The notes below the pieces were generated by a model, which made no database searches, was not told the origin of the DNA, and saw only the letters and a list, made by a program, of their open reading frames with translations. From positions 248,001-312,000 of the forward strand of contig NZ_VTUZ01000007.1 in assembly GCF_008369935.1 (NCBI RefSeq): 64,000 nt of DNA. Direction: 5' to 3'. This document shows, in pieces, positions 46,166 to 55,192 of the stretch (within the stretch, counting starts at the first letter, position 1; each line of letters starts with the position of its first letter). The DNA is from Paraburkholderia panacisoli (lineage in GTDB: Bacteria; Pseudomonadota; Gammaproteobacteria; Burkholderiales; Burkholderiaceae). The position numbers and the translations under genes are program-made.

Positions 46166-46566
46166 GCGGCTCATCCGCTTGTCTGGAGCGCGGGGTGTAC
46201 GTCTGATCCGCCCGGTTCCGTGAGCCGCGGTGGCCGGGTCAGACGCAAGCCTGCGCAGGTTGTGGTTGTTTCATCGGAATTTGCATCCGCGGTTGCATCG
46301 TGGCGGGCGCCGCTGAGAACGGCCTTGTTCGAACTGCCGGTCGCGCCGTGCTGCCAGTCACCCTTCGCTGCATTTACCGCCCTTCACCACTCCCTACAGC
46401 TTTGCCGCCGCAATCGGGCGGTAGCGCAATCCATCCGTCCAGCGTGAAGCGACCATAAAAAACGGCGGTGCGCATCGCACACCGCCGTTCTTTTTCACCA
46501 TGCCGCGCCGTCCAACTCGCTACCTGCTTCAGCGCCTGAACGGGCAACGCCGACTGAAACGCACCC
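46166..46566. other. Convergent intergenic region
   Basis: Between the SYLF lipoprotein gene (plus) and a glycosyltransferase gene (minus). Apart from one terminator near its right part I see nothing. Confidence 0.5.
46461..46489. terminator. Bidirectional terminator
   Basis: Stem AACGGCGGTG/CACCGCCGTT with a 9-base loop. A-rich sequence precedes it and CTTTTT follows, so it can serve both converging genes. Confidence 0.85.
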
Positions 46567-47637
46567 TCAACTCCCCGCCGACGTATCAATCACCTTGAAG
46601 CGCGACCGCTTCTGCGCCCGGATCACCGACTGATACACGTCCACGTACTGCTGCGCCATCCGATGCGACGTGAAGCGCTCCTCGAAGCGCTGCCGCACGC
46701 CCGCGCGCGGCATCTTGTGCAGACGGTTGACCGCCGCCACCGCGCCGATCTCGTCCTCGACGATGAACCCGGTCAAGCCGTCTTCCAGCACCTCCGGCAC
46801 CGAGCCGCGATTGAACGCGATCACCGGCGTGCCGCACGCCATCGCCTCGATCATCACCAGACCGAACGGCTCCGGCCAGTCGATCGGGAACAGCAAGGCG
46901 TGCGCGCCCGACAGGAATTCGGCTTTCTGGTTATCCGCGATCTCGCCGATGAACTCGACGTGCGGCAAGTCCAGCAACGGCCGGATGTCGCGCTCGAAAT
47001 ACTCGCGGTCGGCGGCGTCCACTTTCGCGGCGATGCGAATCTGCATGCCGCACCGTCCGGCGATCCGGATCGCCGTGTCGACGCGCTTTTCCGGCGAGAT
47101 GCGGCCGAGAAACGCGAGGTACTTCTGCTCGACCGGTTGCGGCGTGTACAGCTGCTCGGGCAAACCGTGATAGACGGTGGCGAGCCAGCGCGCCTGGGGC
47201 AGCGGATGACGTTGCGCGTTCGAGATCGAGATCACCGGCGCCGTGTTGAAGGTATCGAATACCGGCTGCTGCTCGGGCAGATCGAGACGCCCGTGCATCG
47301 TCGTGACGAACGGCGTCTCCTGGCGCTTGAAGACCGAGAAAGAATAGTAGTCGAGGTGAAAATGCAGCACGTCGAACTCTTCGGCCTGGCGGCGCACCAG
47401 TTCCATCAGCAGCATATGCGGCGCAATGCGGTCGCGAATGCCCGGATCCAGACGCAGCGCGCGTGGCCAGACCGGTTCGAGCTTCGCGCTGGTGACGGAG
47501 TCGCCGCTTGCGAACAGCGTCACGTCATGGCCAAGTTCGACCAGCGCTTCGGTGATATACGACACGACGCGCTCCGTGCCGCCATACAGCTTGGGCGGCA
47601 CCGATTCGGTCAAGGGGGCGATCTGCGCAATCTTCAT
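46567..47637 (-). CDS. Glycosyltransferase family 4, stand-alone
   Basis: A 356-aa GT4 enzyme. The acceptor loop is PPKLYGGTERVVSYITEAL and the donor motif WPEPFGLVMIEAMACGTPV near residue 265. It is outside the bce locus and separated from it by unrelated genes. ATG 47637 has GGAG nine bases upstream; that GGAG lies inside a slightly earlier ATG (47652). Product unknown; proteins of this type are often encoded near trehalose and stress genes, as here with otsA. Confidence 0.8.
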   Translation of the reverse strand: MKIAQIAPLTESVPPKLYGGTERVVSYITEALVELGHDVTLFASGDSVTSAKLEPVWPRALRLDPGIRDRIAPHMLLMELVRRQAEEFDVLHFHLDYYSFSVFKRQETPFVTTMHGRLDLPEQQPVFDTFNTAPVISISNAQRHPLPQARWLATVYHGLPEQLYTPQPVEQKYLAFLGRISPEKRVDTAIRIAGRCGMQIRIAAKVDAADREYFERDIRPLLDLPHVEFIGEIADNQKAEFLSGAHALLFPIDWPEPFGLVMIEAMACGTPVIAFNRGSVPEVLEDGLTGFIVEDEIGAVAAVNRLHKMPRAGVRQRFEERFTSHRMAQQYVDVYQSVIRAQKRSRFKVIDTSAGS

Positions 47638-47875
47638 ATTGTGTGTCTCCATGCTCCATGAACTGATGGCGCGCGCCTCGTGACGGTGCGCATCAGCGAC
47701 GCCGAGTATGACAGCGCCGTTACCTCCAATCAATGCCGGCGGTGTAGCACGATCGCGTGCACCACCGGCATCGGAGCATTATTCCCTGGTATCCGGCAAA
47801 AAACCCCCTAGTCTTTCATTTGCTTTGCGCTGTTACAGTCGACTTACATCCGCGGACGCGCCGCTCGTGCCGGAA

Positions 47876-49039
47876 TTACCGCGGCGGCCACTTCCACGCA
47901 GGCAGTTCGCGCTCGTCGGCATCGGCGATCCGCGTGGCGCCGAAGTGCTTCTCCAGCACGATCGACTGGCTCGCCTCCTCCCTTTCGAGCGCCGCGATCA
48001 GCCGCGCCGCGTGCGACACCACCAGCACCTGCGAATGCGCGGACGCCCGCGCGATCAGCCGTGCGAGCGCCGGCAGCAGGTCCGGGTGCAGACTCGTCTC
48101 CGGTTCGTTCAGTACCAGCAGCGCGGGCGGACGCGGTGTCAGCAAGGCGGCGACCAGCAGCAGATAGCGCAAGGTGCCGTCCGACAGTTCCGCGCCCTTC
48201 AGCGGCCGCAGCAGGCCGTGCTGGCGCATCTCGACTTCGAAACGGCCGTCGTGGGTCGTGACGTCCAGTCGCGAGCCGGGAAACGCGTCGTCGAGCGCGG
48301 CGTCGAGTCCGGCCGGGTCGCCGATCTCACGGATGGTTTGCAAGGCCGCGGCGAGATCCGCGCCGTCGTTGGACAGCACCGGCGTATGCGTGCCGATCTG
48401 CGGCAGACGCGCGGCCGCGTCGGCGTCGGTGCGGAAATGGTCGTAGAAGCGCCACGAACGGATCTGTTCGCGCACCGTGATCATTTCGGGCGCGCTGCGC
48501 GGGTCGGAGAACTCCGTCATCATGCTGTCGAAGCTCGCGACCGGTTGCGGCACGGTCTGCCAGTCGCCGTTTTCGTCACGCGTGCGCAAGGCGACGCCGT
48601 GACGGTCGACCAGCAAGGCCGAAGGCCGCAGCACCGGCCCGCTCCAGATGCACTCGCGCTTGATCACCGGGTCGAGCGTGAATTTGCTCGGCATCGGCGG
48701 CGGCAAACCCAGGTCGATCGCATAGCCGAATTCGTCGCCGGAAAAGCCGAGCCTGAGGCTGACCGGGTCTTTGCGGCGCGTGCCCTCGACCGGCGCGTCA
48801 CCCGCCAGCATCGCGCGCGAAAAGCGCTCGGGACCGGCCCAAAGCGTCGACGGCAAGCCGCCTTCGCGCGCGAGCGACGTGATCACGCCGCCGCGCGCCG
48901 TTTCCGCCAGCAGGCGCAGCGAGCGATACACGCTCGACTTGCCGCTGCCGTTCGCGCCGGTGATCACGTTCAGTCGCCCGAGCGGCACGATCAACTCGCG
49001 CAGCGACCGGTATCCGGCGACCGCCAACGTGGTCAGCAT
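47876..49039 (-). CDS. AAA ATPase, SMC-like
   Basis: A 387-aa ATPase of the AAA_21/RecF-like type. Walker A is TGANGSGKSSVYRSL at residues 28-42, the ABC signature-like region is ELSDGTLRYLLL and Walker B is ALLVLNEPETSLHPDLLP. Such proteins resemble OLD-family or Rad50-type head domains. No TOPRIM nuclease domain is present and no partner nuclease is adjacent, so a defence role is not supported. It starts 68 bases after otsA. The ribosome site is weak, so the start is uncertain. Confidence 0.78.
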   Translation of the reverse strand: MLTTLAVAGYRSLRELIVPLGRLNVITGANGSGKSSVYRSLRLLAETARGGVITSLAREGGLPSTLWAGPERFSRAMLAGDAPVEGTRRKDPVSLRLGFSGDEFGYAIDLGLPPPMPSKFTLDPVIKRECIWSGPVLRPSALLVDRHGVALRTRDENGDWQTVPQPVASFDSMMTEFSDPRSAPEMITVREQIRSWRFYDHFRTDADAAARLPQIGTHTPVLSNDGADLAAALQTIREIGDPAGLDAALDDAFPGSRLDVTTHDGRFEVEMRQHGLLRPLKGAELSDGTLRYLLLVAALLTPRPPALLVLNEPETSLHPDLLPALARLIARASAHSQVLVVSHAARLIAALEREEASQSIVLEKHFGATRIADADERELPAWKWPPR

Positions 49040-49106
49040 GCGGCCGCCGATCGTTCGAACGCGAGCGGCGGCACGCCCAATACCCGTACCGCATGCACGC
49101 GTTGCA

Positions 49107-50519
49107 TCACTTATGGCCGCCATCCTCGCCCGGCTTCTGCACGGGCACGCTGCGCAAATCGTTGAGGAACGTGTCGCGCCACACGCCGAGATCGTTCTTG
49201 CGCAAGGCCGCCATGTTGACTTCGTGACGCCGCTGACGCGCGTCGAGCGGCATCTGCAACGCGCGCTGCAGCGCTTCGCACATGCCGATCGCGTCATGCG
49301 GATTGACCAGCAGCGCGCCGGACAACTCCGCTGCCGCGCCCGCGAAGATCGACAGCACCAGCACGCCGGGATCGTCGGGATTTTGCGCGGCGACGTATTC
49401 CTTCGCGACGAGGTTCATGCCGTCGTGCAACGGCGTCACGAAGCCGATCTGCGATTCGCGAAACAGCGACATCAGCTTCCAGCGGTCGTACTGCTGGTTC
49501 AGATAGCGGATCGGCGTGTAGTCGAGGCCCGAATAGCGGCCATTGATTCGTCCTGCTTCGTATTCCAGGTCCTGGCGGATTTTCTGGTAGGTGGCGACAT
49601 CTGAACGCGTCGGCGGCGCGATCTGCACCAGCGTGACATTGCCGCGCCATTCGGGCGAGCGCTCCAGCAGATGTTCGAACGCGCGGAAGCGCTCGACCAG
49701 CCCCTTCGAATAATCGAGCCGATCGACGCTCATGATCAGCTTGCGCCCTTCCAGGCTCTGCTTCAGATCCAGCACATGCTGCCGGCTTTCGTAGCGCTTG
49801 GCCTGTTCGGCGATTTCATCGGGGAACACGCCGATCCGGTAGACCCCCGTGCGCAGCTTGCGCCCGAACGCCTCGACCACGCCGTCCGCGCGCACCGTGC
49901 CGCGCGCGTGGCGCGTCACGTAATCGTGGAACGCCTGTTCGTCGGTGGCGGTCTGGAAGCCCAGCAGGTCGTAGCATGACAGCGACTTCACCAGTTCTTC
50001 GTGCGGCGGAATGTTGAGCAGGATTTGCGGCGCGGGAAACGGGATATGCAGAAAGAAGCCGATGCGGTTCGTGACGCCCTCGTTGCGCAGCGCTTCGGCG
50101 AACGGGATCAGATGGTAGTCGTGAATCCAGATGACGTCGTCGGGTTCAAGCAGTTTGATCAGCTTGTGCGCGAGCCACGCATTGACACGCCGGTAGCCGG
50201 CGTACTCCTCGCGCTCGTAGCGGGCGAGGTCGTTGCGGTAGTGGAACACCGGCCAGAGCGTCGCGTTCGAGAAGCCGCGATAGTACTGGTCGTAGTCCTT
50301 GCGCGTAAGGCCGACGGTTGCGAAGGTCACCGCGCCGTCCTGCTCGAGCGTCGGGCCGGCGTTGGCCACGGTCTCGCTGACCACGTCGCCGCTCCAGCCG
50401 AACCACACGCCTCCCGCATCCTTCAACGCGCCGAATACGCCGACCGCGAGGCCGCCCGCCGATCCCTTGGTTTCCGTCGGCGTTGCGACGCGATTCGACA
50501 CGACGATCAGTCGGCCCAT
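49107..50519 (-). CDS. otsA: Trehalose-6-phosphate synthase
   Basis: A 470-aa GT20 enzyme that makes trehalose-6-phosphate from UDP-glucose and glucose-6-phosphate, for osmotic and desiccation protection. Motifs are RLIVVSNRVATPT, the GSAGGLAVG donor loop, VWIHDYHL and the C-terminal DGMNLVAKEYVAAQ. The phosphatase gene otsB is not in the window; it is often directly beside otsA, so here it must be elsewhere. UDP-glucose comes from GalU. Confidence 0.95.
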   Translation of the reverse strand: MGRLIVVSNRVATPTETKGSAGGLAVGVFGALKDAGGVWFGWSGDVVSETVANAGPTLEQDGAVTFATVGLTRKDYDQYYRGFSNATLWPVFHYRNDLARYEREEYAGYRRVNAWLAHKLIKLLEPDDVIWIHDYHLIPFAEALRNEGVTNRIGFFLHIPFPAPQILLNIPPHEELVKSLSCYDLLGFQTATDEQAFHDYVTRHARGTVRADGVVEAFGRKLRTGVYRIGVFPDEIAEQAKRYESRQHVLDLKQSLEGRKLIMSVDRLDYSKGLVERFRAFEHLLERSPEWRGNVTLVQIAPPTRSDVATYQKIRQDLEYEAGRINGRYSGLDYTPIRYLNQQYDRWKLMSLFRESQIGFVTPLHDGMNLVAKEYVAAQNPDDPGVLVLSIFAGAAAELSGALLVNPHDAIGMCEALQRALQMPLDARQRRHEVNMAALRKNDLGVWRDTFLNDLRSVPVQKPGEDGGHK

Positions 50520-50826
50520 GTTGGATGTCCTCCTTGGTTCGCACGGCGCGGACTAGTGTGCGTCGGGAGCTTGCGGCGCCGGGCTTGGCGAACTTCTCGC
50601 GAGCGCTGCGATGCCGAAGCACCATGATGCGGGTTTGTGCCGCGCCAGGTTCGTGAGTGAGTGGACGGTTCGACCGCGCGGAGACACGATCGGTTCGATG
50701 CGTTCTGTCACGCGGCGCTGGTTGCGCGCCGCGCGGGTTCACGTGGTAACGTGCTCGCGCATCGATCTGCCAGCGCCCCCATGCACTCGCATGCGCACGC
50801 ACTCGCGCCAGTATGCACCCCACCCG
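50520..50826. other. Intergenic region upstream of otsA
   Basis: A 307-bp stretch that should contain the otsA promoter. I see no gene or clear regulatory dyad in it. Confidence 0.45.
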
Positions 50827-52059
50827 CTATACCCTCTCCTTCGATTTCTGCGAAGCTTCCGCCGCGCCCGGCCGACCGAACCGGCTCGCCACCGGATCCG
50901 CCTCGGTATGCGCGGCGGTGCTGCCGGCCGGCGCCTGCGCGCTGCGCGGCACCCAGTCGAGCGGCTCGCTGACGGTGGTTTCCAGTTCCGCCGACACGTC
51001 GGCGCGCGTGCGCGGCAAATACTGCGGATAGTGCTGCTGGATGAAGCCGAGCAGGCCTTCGCGCACGCGGCATCGCAAGTCCCAGTTCAGGCCGGAGTCC
51101 GGCGAACTGACGAGCGCGCGCAGTTGCATCGAGCGCTCGGTGCCGTCGGTGACCTGCAGCACCTGCACGCGGCGGTCCCACTCGGGCGCGCTCTCGACGA
51201 TGCGCGCGAGTTCTTCGCGCAGCGGCGCGAGCGGCATCCGGTAATCGACGAACAGAAACACCGTGCCGATGATCTGCGAACTGCTGCGGGTCCAGTTGGT
51301 GAACGGATTCTCGATGAACCATTGCAGCGGCACGATCAGCCGGCGCTGGTCCCACAGACGCACCGACACATACGTGCCGGTGATTTCCTCGATACGCCCC
51401 CACTCGCCCTGGATGACGACGACATCGTCGAGGCGGATCGGCTGGGACAACGCGATCTGCAAACCGGCGATCAGGTTACCGAGCACCGGCCGCGCCGCGA
51501 TACCGGCGACCAGACCGGCGACACCGGCCGAGGCCAGCAGGCTCGCACCGACCTGCCGGACATTCGGGAAAGTCATCAGCGCGCCGCCCGTGCCGACGAT
51601 CACGATCAGGATCATCACCGAGCGCGCCAGCACTCGCGCCTGCGTATGGATGCGGCGCGCCTGCAGGTTGTCGGCGCTATCGAGCGGATGGGCGCGGATG
51701 ATCGCCTCGCCGATGGCCGCCGCCGAGCGCACCGACAGCCACGTGAGCGCGGCGATGAGCGCGATCGCGGCGACGTCGCGGATCGGCTCGATATAGTTGA
51801 GCGTGCTGGGCGCCTCGGACAACACGCCTTCGAGCACCAGAATCACGAGGACGAACAGCGACGGTTTGTCGATGTAGCGCAGCACCACGCTGGTCAGCGG
51901 ATGCGGCCGCGCGATGCGCATCACGATGCGCGCGCCGAACCGGTGGACGCCGACGGCCACCACCACCAGGATGACCGACACGACCAGCGCGCCGAACCAG
52001 GTGTGCAGCGGCGCCTCGGCGGCAAGGCTGAATTCGTCGAAAGTAGGCATGACGGGCAT
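50827..52059 (-). CDS. MscS-family mechanosensitive channel
   Basis: A 410-aa small-conductance channel-like protein. Four to five N-terminal hydrophobic segments lead into the pore helix and MscS beta domain (SAGVAGLVAGIAARPVLGN, then GEWGRIEEITGTYVSVRLWD and IVPLQWFIENPFTNWTR), followed by a C-terminal domain and a Pro/Ala-rich tail. AGGAGG precedes ATG 52059 at short spacing; ATG 52050 is an alternative. With otsA it makes a small osmotic-stress neighbourhood. Confidence 0.9.
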   Translation of the reverse strand: MPVMPTFDEFSLAAEAPLHTWFGALVVSVILVVVAVGVHRFGARIVMRIARPHPLTSVVLRYIDKPSLFVLVILVLEGVLSEAPSTLNYIEPIRDVAAIALIAALTWLSVRSAAAIGEAIIRAHPLDSADNLQARRIHTQARVLARSVMILIVIVGTGGALMTFPNVRQVGASLLASAGVAGLVAGIAARPVLGNLIAGLQIALSQPIRLDDVVVIQGEWGRIEEITGTYVSVRLWDQRRLIVPLQWFIENPFTNWTRSSSQIIGTVFLFVDYRMPLAPLREELARIVESAPEWDRRVQVLQVTDGTERSMQLRALVSSPDSGLNWDLRCRVREGLLGFIQQHYPQYLPRTRADVSAELETTVSEPLDWVPRSAQAPAGSTAAHTEADPVASRFGRPGAAEASQKSKERV

Positions 52060-52388
52060 TGTCCTCCTGGCGCGAGTGTAGACAGGACCGGGGTGCCTGA
52101 CACGCGGGCGCGGCGCGCAGCGTCGCGGGATGAGATGCGGCGCCGTCTCGTGCCGGTCAGGAGCCGCGTGGCGCATCCACGAAACTACCGACATCTTAAT
52201 GTTCACCCCGCGAAGGGGGAGCCGGCCCAATCGCCCCGCCATGCGGAAGCAACCTGAATTTCAACCAGGTTTGACGCGTTCGTCCCGGAGTGGGTTTTCA
52301 GACTCGCGACAGTCCGGGCCGCACACAAAAGCACTGGCAAACCGGAACACGCGTGCGTCTCCAGTCTGCTGTCACATCAACTTCCAGA
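52060..52388. other. Intergenic region with no recognised feature
   Basis: A 329-bp stretch between the channel gene and the Rap1a/Tai-like gene, both minus strand. No gene or strong terminator was seen. Confidence 0.45.
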
Positions 52389-52745
52389 TCAACTTCCGCT
52401 CTTGCAGGGAAACGCTTTGCCGAGTCCCAGCGAGATCGCCGTGCTGGCGTTGTAGCCCGCGACGTTCGGATTTTCCGCAATGTATTGGCGCACCGCGTCG
52501 GTCAACTGCGCCGAGCGCGCGTCGGCCGGCAGGCAGAAGTACTGGCCGACCCGCGGGCCGGTCGTGCCGCCGATCGCGTCGATGGTGTTGAAGATGCCGT
52601 CAGCGGCGCCTTCGATATAGGCCGCGCATGCACTGCGCGATGCGACATCGGTCTTGGTGCACAGCTTGTTGAGGTCGCCTCCCGTAAACGCAGCTGCCGA
52701 TAGCGGTACGGCAAACGCGCTGGCGAAAATCAAAGCCCGCAGCAT
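52389..52745 (-). CDS. Rap1a/Tai-family periplasmic protein
   Basis: A 118-aa exported protein with signal peptide (LIFASAFAVPLSAAAF) and four cysteines arranged as in the Rap1a/Tai family (LNKLC, SACAAYIEG, QYFCLP, AFPC). Known members are immunity proteins against type VI secretion amidase effectors, but many members lack an effector. No T6SS or amidase gene is in this window, so the role is open. Confidence 0.75.
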   Translation of the reverse strand: MLRALIFASAFAVPLSAAAFTGGDLNKLCTKTDVASRSACAAYIEGAADGIFNTIDAIGGTTGPRVGQYFCLPADARSAQLTDAVRQYIAENPNVAGYNASTAISLGLGKAFPCKSGS

Positions 52746-52953
52746 GGTGTTCCTTTCCAGGGTCGTTTATCAGGCGGTCTTACGCCGCATCCACAGGGCG
52801 CGCCGCGCGGCGCACCAAGTCGTCATTCTGCACTGTTTTACGACGCGGCAGCAGCCAGGCTGCCGCGATCGTCAGGCGAAGCTCGGCCAACGCATGGCGA
52901 AGCCGCGCCCGACGGCGAGGCCTCCGGTCCGCCTCGCCAGTGTCGCCGGCCGT

Positions 52954-53694
52954 TCACTTCTGTTGCATCTGCTGCAGGCGCGCGCTCAGGCCTTCGACCA
53001 CGTCCGGCTCCTTGTAGGTCTTCGCGAAATCGAGCGCCGTCATGCCGATCTGGTTCTTCACGGTCAGATCCGCGCCATTGTCGAGCAGCAGCTTGACCGT
53101 CGACACATGGCCGCCGCGCGCCGCCATCATCAGCGGGGTGGTGCCGTTCGGCGAACCGGCGTCGACGTAGGCCGAATGGTCGAGCAGCACCTTGACGATG
53201 TCGTCGTGCCCGTTCGCGGCCGCGTAGTGCAGCGGCGCCCAGCCCTTCTTGTTGACCTCGGCGTCTTTCGCGATCAGCAGGTTGACGAAGTTCAGATCGC
53301 CGCCCAGCGCGGCCATCATCATCGCGTTCTCGCCGGCCTTGTCCTCGATCTCGATGTTGGTCTTCGGATTGGCGAGCAGCGCCGCGCCCACCTTGTCGGA
53401 CTTCTCGCGCGCGGCGAGCACCAGCAGCGGGATGCCCTGGTTATCGACGCTGTTCGGGTCCATGCCCTTGGCGAGCAGTTTGTTCACGCCGTCGACGTCG
53501 TCGAACTTGACCGCCTTGATCAGCGAATCGATCGGTGCGGCTTGCACCGGCGCGGCGCTCAGCGCCGTCAGCGCCGCACACGCGACGGTGGCCGCGAGCG
53601 CCATGCGCGAGGCGCGGCGCCGCGCCGAAGCCAGTGCGCCGCGCATGGCGGAAGTGTGTTGAAGTGCAGCGGTCGACATCGAAATAGTTTTCAT
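52954..53694 (-). CDS. Exported ankyrin-repeat protein
   Basis: A 246-aa protein with an N-terminal signal segment (residues about 28-50, ending in AAPVQA) and about five ankyrin repeats, for example WAPLHYAAANGHDDIVKVLL and GTTPLMMAARGGHVSTVKLL. Expected to bind a protein partner in the periplasm. ATG 53694 is used; ATG 53679 is possible and neither has a strong ribosome site. It lies 209 bases upstream of the Rap1a-like gene on the same strand. Confidence 0.85.
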   Translation of the reverse strand: MKTISMSTAALQHTSAMRGALASARRRASRMALAATVACAALTALSAAPVQAAPIDSLIKAVKFDDVDGVNKLLAKGMDPNSVDNQGIPLLVLAAREKSDKVGAALLANPKTNIEIEDKAGENAMMMAALGGDLNFVNLLIAKDAEVNKKGWAPLHYAAANGHDDIVKVLLDHSAYVDAGSPNGTTPLMMAARGGHVSTVKLLLDNGADLTVKNQIGMTALDFAKTYKEPDVVEGLSARLQQMQQK

Positions 53695-53746
53695 AACTTA
53701 CTTTAGGAGACTTCCCTATCCTTTTGATATTACTAGTTTTTCAGAC

Positions 53747-54538
53747 TCAGGCACCGGCGGGCGCGGGGATCTTGAAAAGGCGGAAGAAGTTCTGCGTGGT
53801 GGCGGCGGCCAGCGCCTCGTCCGGCATCTCGCGATGTTGCGCGATGAAGCGTCCGACATAACTTACGTACGCAGGTTCATTAGGCTTGCCGCGATACGGC
53901 ACCGGCGCAAGGTACGGCGAGTCGGTTTCGATCAGCAGGCGCTCGAGCGGCACGCGGCGCGCGACGTCCTGCACGTCGGTCGCCTTCTTGAACGTGACGA
54001 TGCCCGACAGCGAGATGTAAAAATTCTGCGCCAGCGCCTGCTCGGCGACCGACCACGGCTCGGTGAAGCAGTGCATGACGCCGCCCGGCTCGCTCGCGCG
54101 CTCCTCGGCCATGATGCGCAGCGTATCTTCCGCCGACGCCCGCGTGTGGACGATCAGCGGCTTGCCGGTCGCATGCGCGGCGCGGATGTGGGTGCGAAAG
54201 CGCTCGCGCTGCCATTCCATGTCGGCGATCGTGCGGCCTTCCAGACGGTAGTAATCGAGCCCCGTCTCGCCGATCGCCACCACCTTGGGATGCTCGGCCA
54301 GCTCGATCAGCTCGGCCACGCTCGGTTCGCGCATGTCCTCGTGATCGGGATGCACGCCGACCGACGCGTACACGTTCTCGTGCCGGCTGGCGATCTCCAG
54401 CACGGAGGGCAGCGTTTCCAGATCGACCGAGACGCACAGCGCATGCGTGACCGAATGGCTGCGCATGTTCTCGAGCACCTGCGGCAAGCGGTCGGCGAGT
54501 CCTTCGAAGTTGATGTGACAGTGCGAGTCGACAAACAT
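53747..54538 (-). CDS. TatD-family metal-dependent hydrolase (YcfH-like)
   Basis: A 263-aa TIM-barrel deoxyribonuclease-like protein. Metal ligands are in DSHCHINFEG (N-terminus), GETGLDYYR near residue 92, LIVHTRA near 128, MHCFTE near 153 and ETDSPYLAPVP near 203. In many proteobacteria this gene (ycfH) follows holB; here a GNAT gene lies between them. Member functions include DNA repair and RNA quality control. Confidence 0.9.
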   Translation of the reverse strand: MFVDSHCHINFEGLADRLPQVLENMRSHSVTHALCVSVDLETLPSVLEIASRHENVYASVGVHPDHEDMREPSVAELIELAEHPKVVAIGETGLDYYRLEGRTIADMEWQRERFRTHIRAAHATGKPLIVHTRASAEDTLRIMAEERASEPGGVMHCFTEPWSVAEQALAQNFYISLSGIVTFKKATDVQDVARRVPLERLLIETDSPYLAPVPYRGKPNEPAYVSYVGRFIAQHREMPDEALAAATTQNFFRLFKIPAPAGA

Positions 54539-54571
54539 GATGAAGTCCTGCGAAAAATGGATTGAGGCTGA

Positions 54572-55096
54572 TCAGGCGGCGGTGTGGGCCGGCTCGAGGC
54601 GCTTGCCGAGAATTACCAGATCGCGCTCGACACCGTCCAGCACGGCCACGCGCGGCAGCGTGCCCCACGCGTCGAAGCCGAAGCCGCGGAACAGCCGCAG
54701 GCTCGCGTCGTTGTGGCCGAACACGAAGCCGAGCACGGTGTCGATGCCGAGCCCCGGCGCCGCCGCGAGCGAGGCGGTCAGCAATTGCTTGCCGAGCCCC
54801 TGGCCGCGCGCGCTTTCGTCGAGGTAGATGCTGACCTCGGCAGTGCGCTGATAGGCCGGGCGGCCGTAGAAATCCGAAAAGCTCAGCCACGCGATCACGC
54901 GGCCGGGCTGCTGCGGGTCTTCCACCACCCACAGCGGACGCTTTTGCGGACCATGCGCGTGAAACCACGCGAGCCGGCTTTCGACGCTGACCGGTTCGAG
55001 ATCGGCGGTGACTTGCCGCGACGGCACCGTCGAGTTGTAGATGGCGACGATCGCGGGCAGATCGTCGAGGGTGGCATCGCGGTAGGCAAGGCTCAT
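54572..55096 (-). CDS. GNAT acetyltransferase, phosphinothricin acetyltransferase-like
   Basis: A 174-aa N-acetyltransferase. It starts with YRDATLDDLPAIVAIYNSTV and has the acetyl-CoA loop ARGQGLGKQLLTASL near residues 95-110 and the later GFVFGHNDASLRLFRGFGF typical of Pat/Bar and MddA-like enzymes. Likely substrates are phosphinothricin or methionine sulfone/sulfoximine type compounds; true substrate unknown. It lies between holB and tatD. Confidence 0.87.
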   Translation of the reverse strand: MSLAYRDATLDDLPAIVAIYNSTVPSRQVTADLEPVSVESRLAWFHAHGPQKRPLWVVEDPQQPGRVIAWLSFSDFYGRPAYQRTAEVSIYLDESARGQGLGKQLLTASLAAAPGLGIDTVLGFVFGHNDASLRLFRGFGFDAWGTLPRVAVLDGVERDLVILGKRLEPAHTAA

Positions 55097-55192
55097 GGTG
55101 CTTTTATTCGAAATGAAAGACGGATTACGGGGCCCATGACCGGGCTGGGCGCGCAGCGGAAAACCCGGCCAGCCCGGACGGCGCGGCCGGGC

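Noticed and set aside
47876..49039. AAA ATPase as part of a defence system
   Set aside because: No TOPRIM or nuclease partner and no neighbouring defence genes; otsA and a glycosyltransferase flank it.
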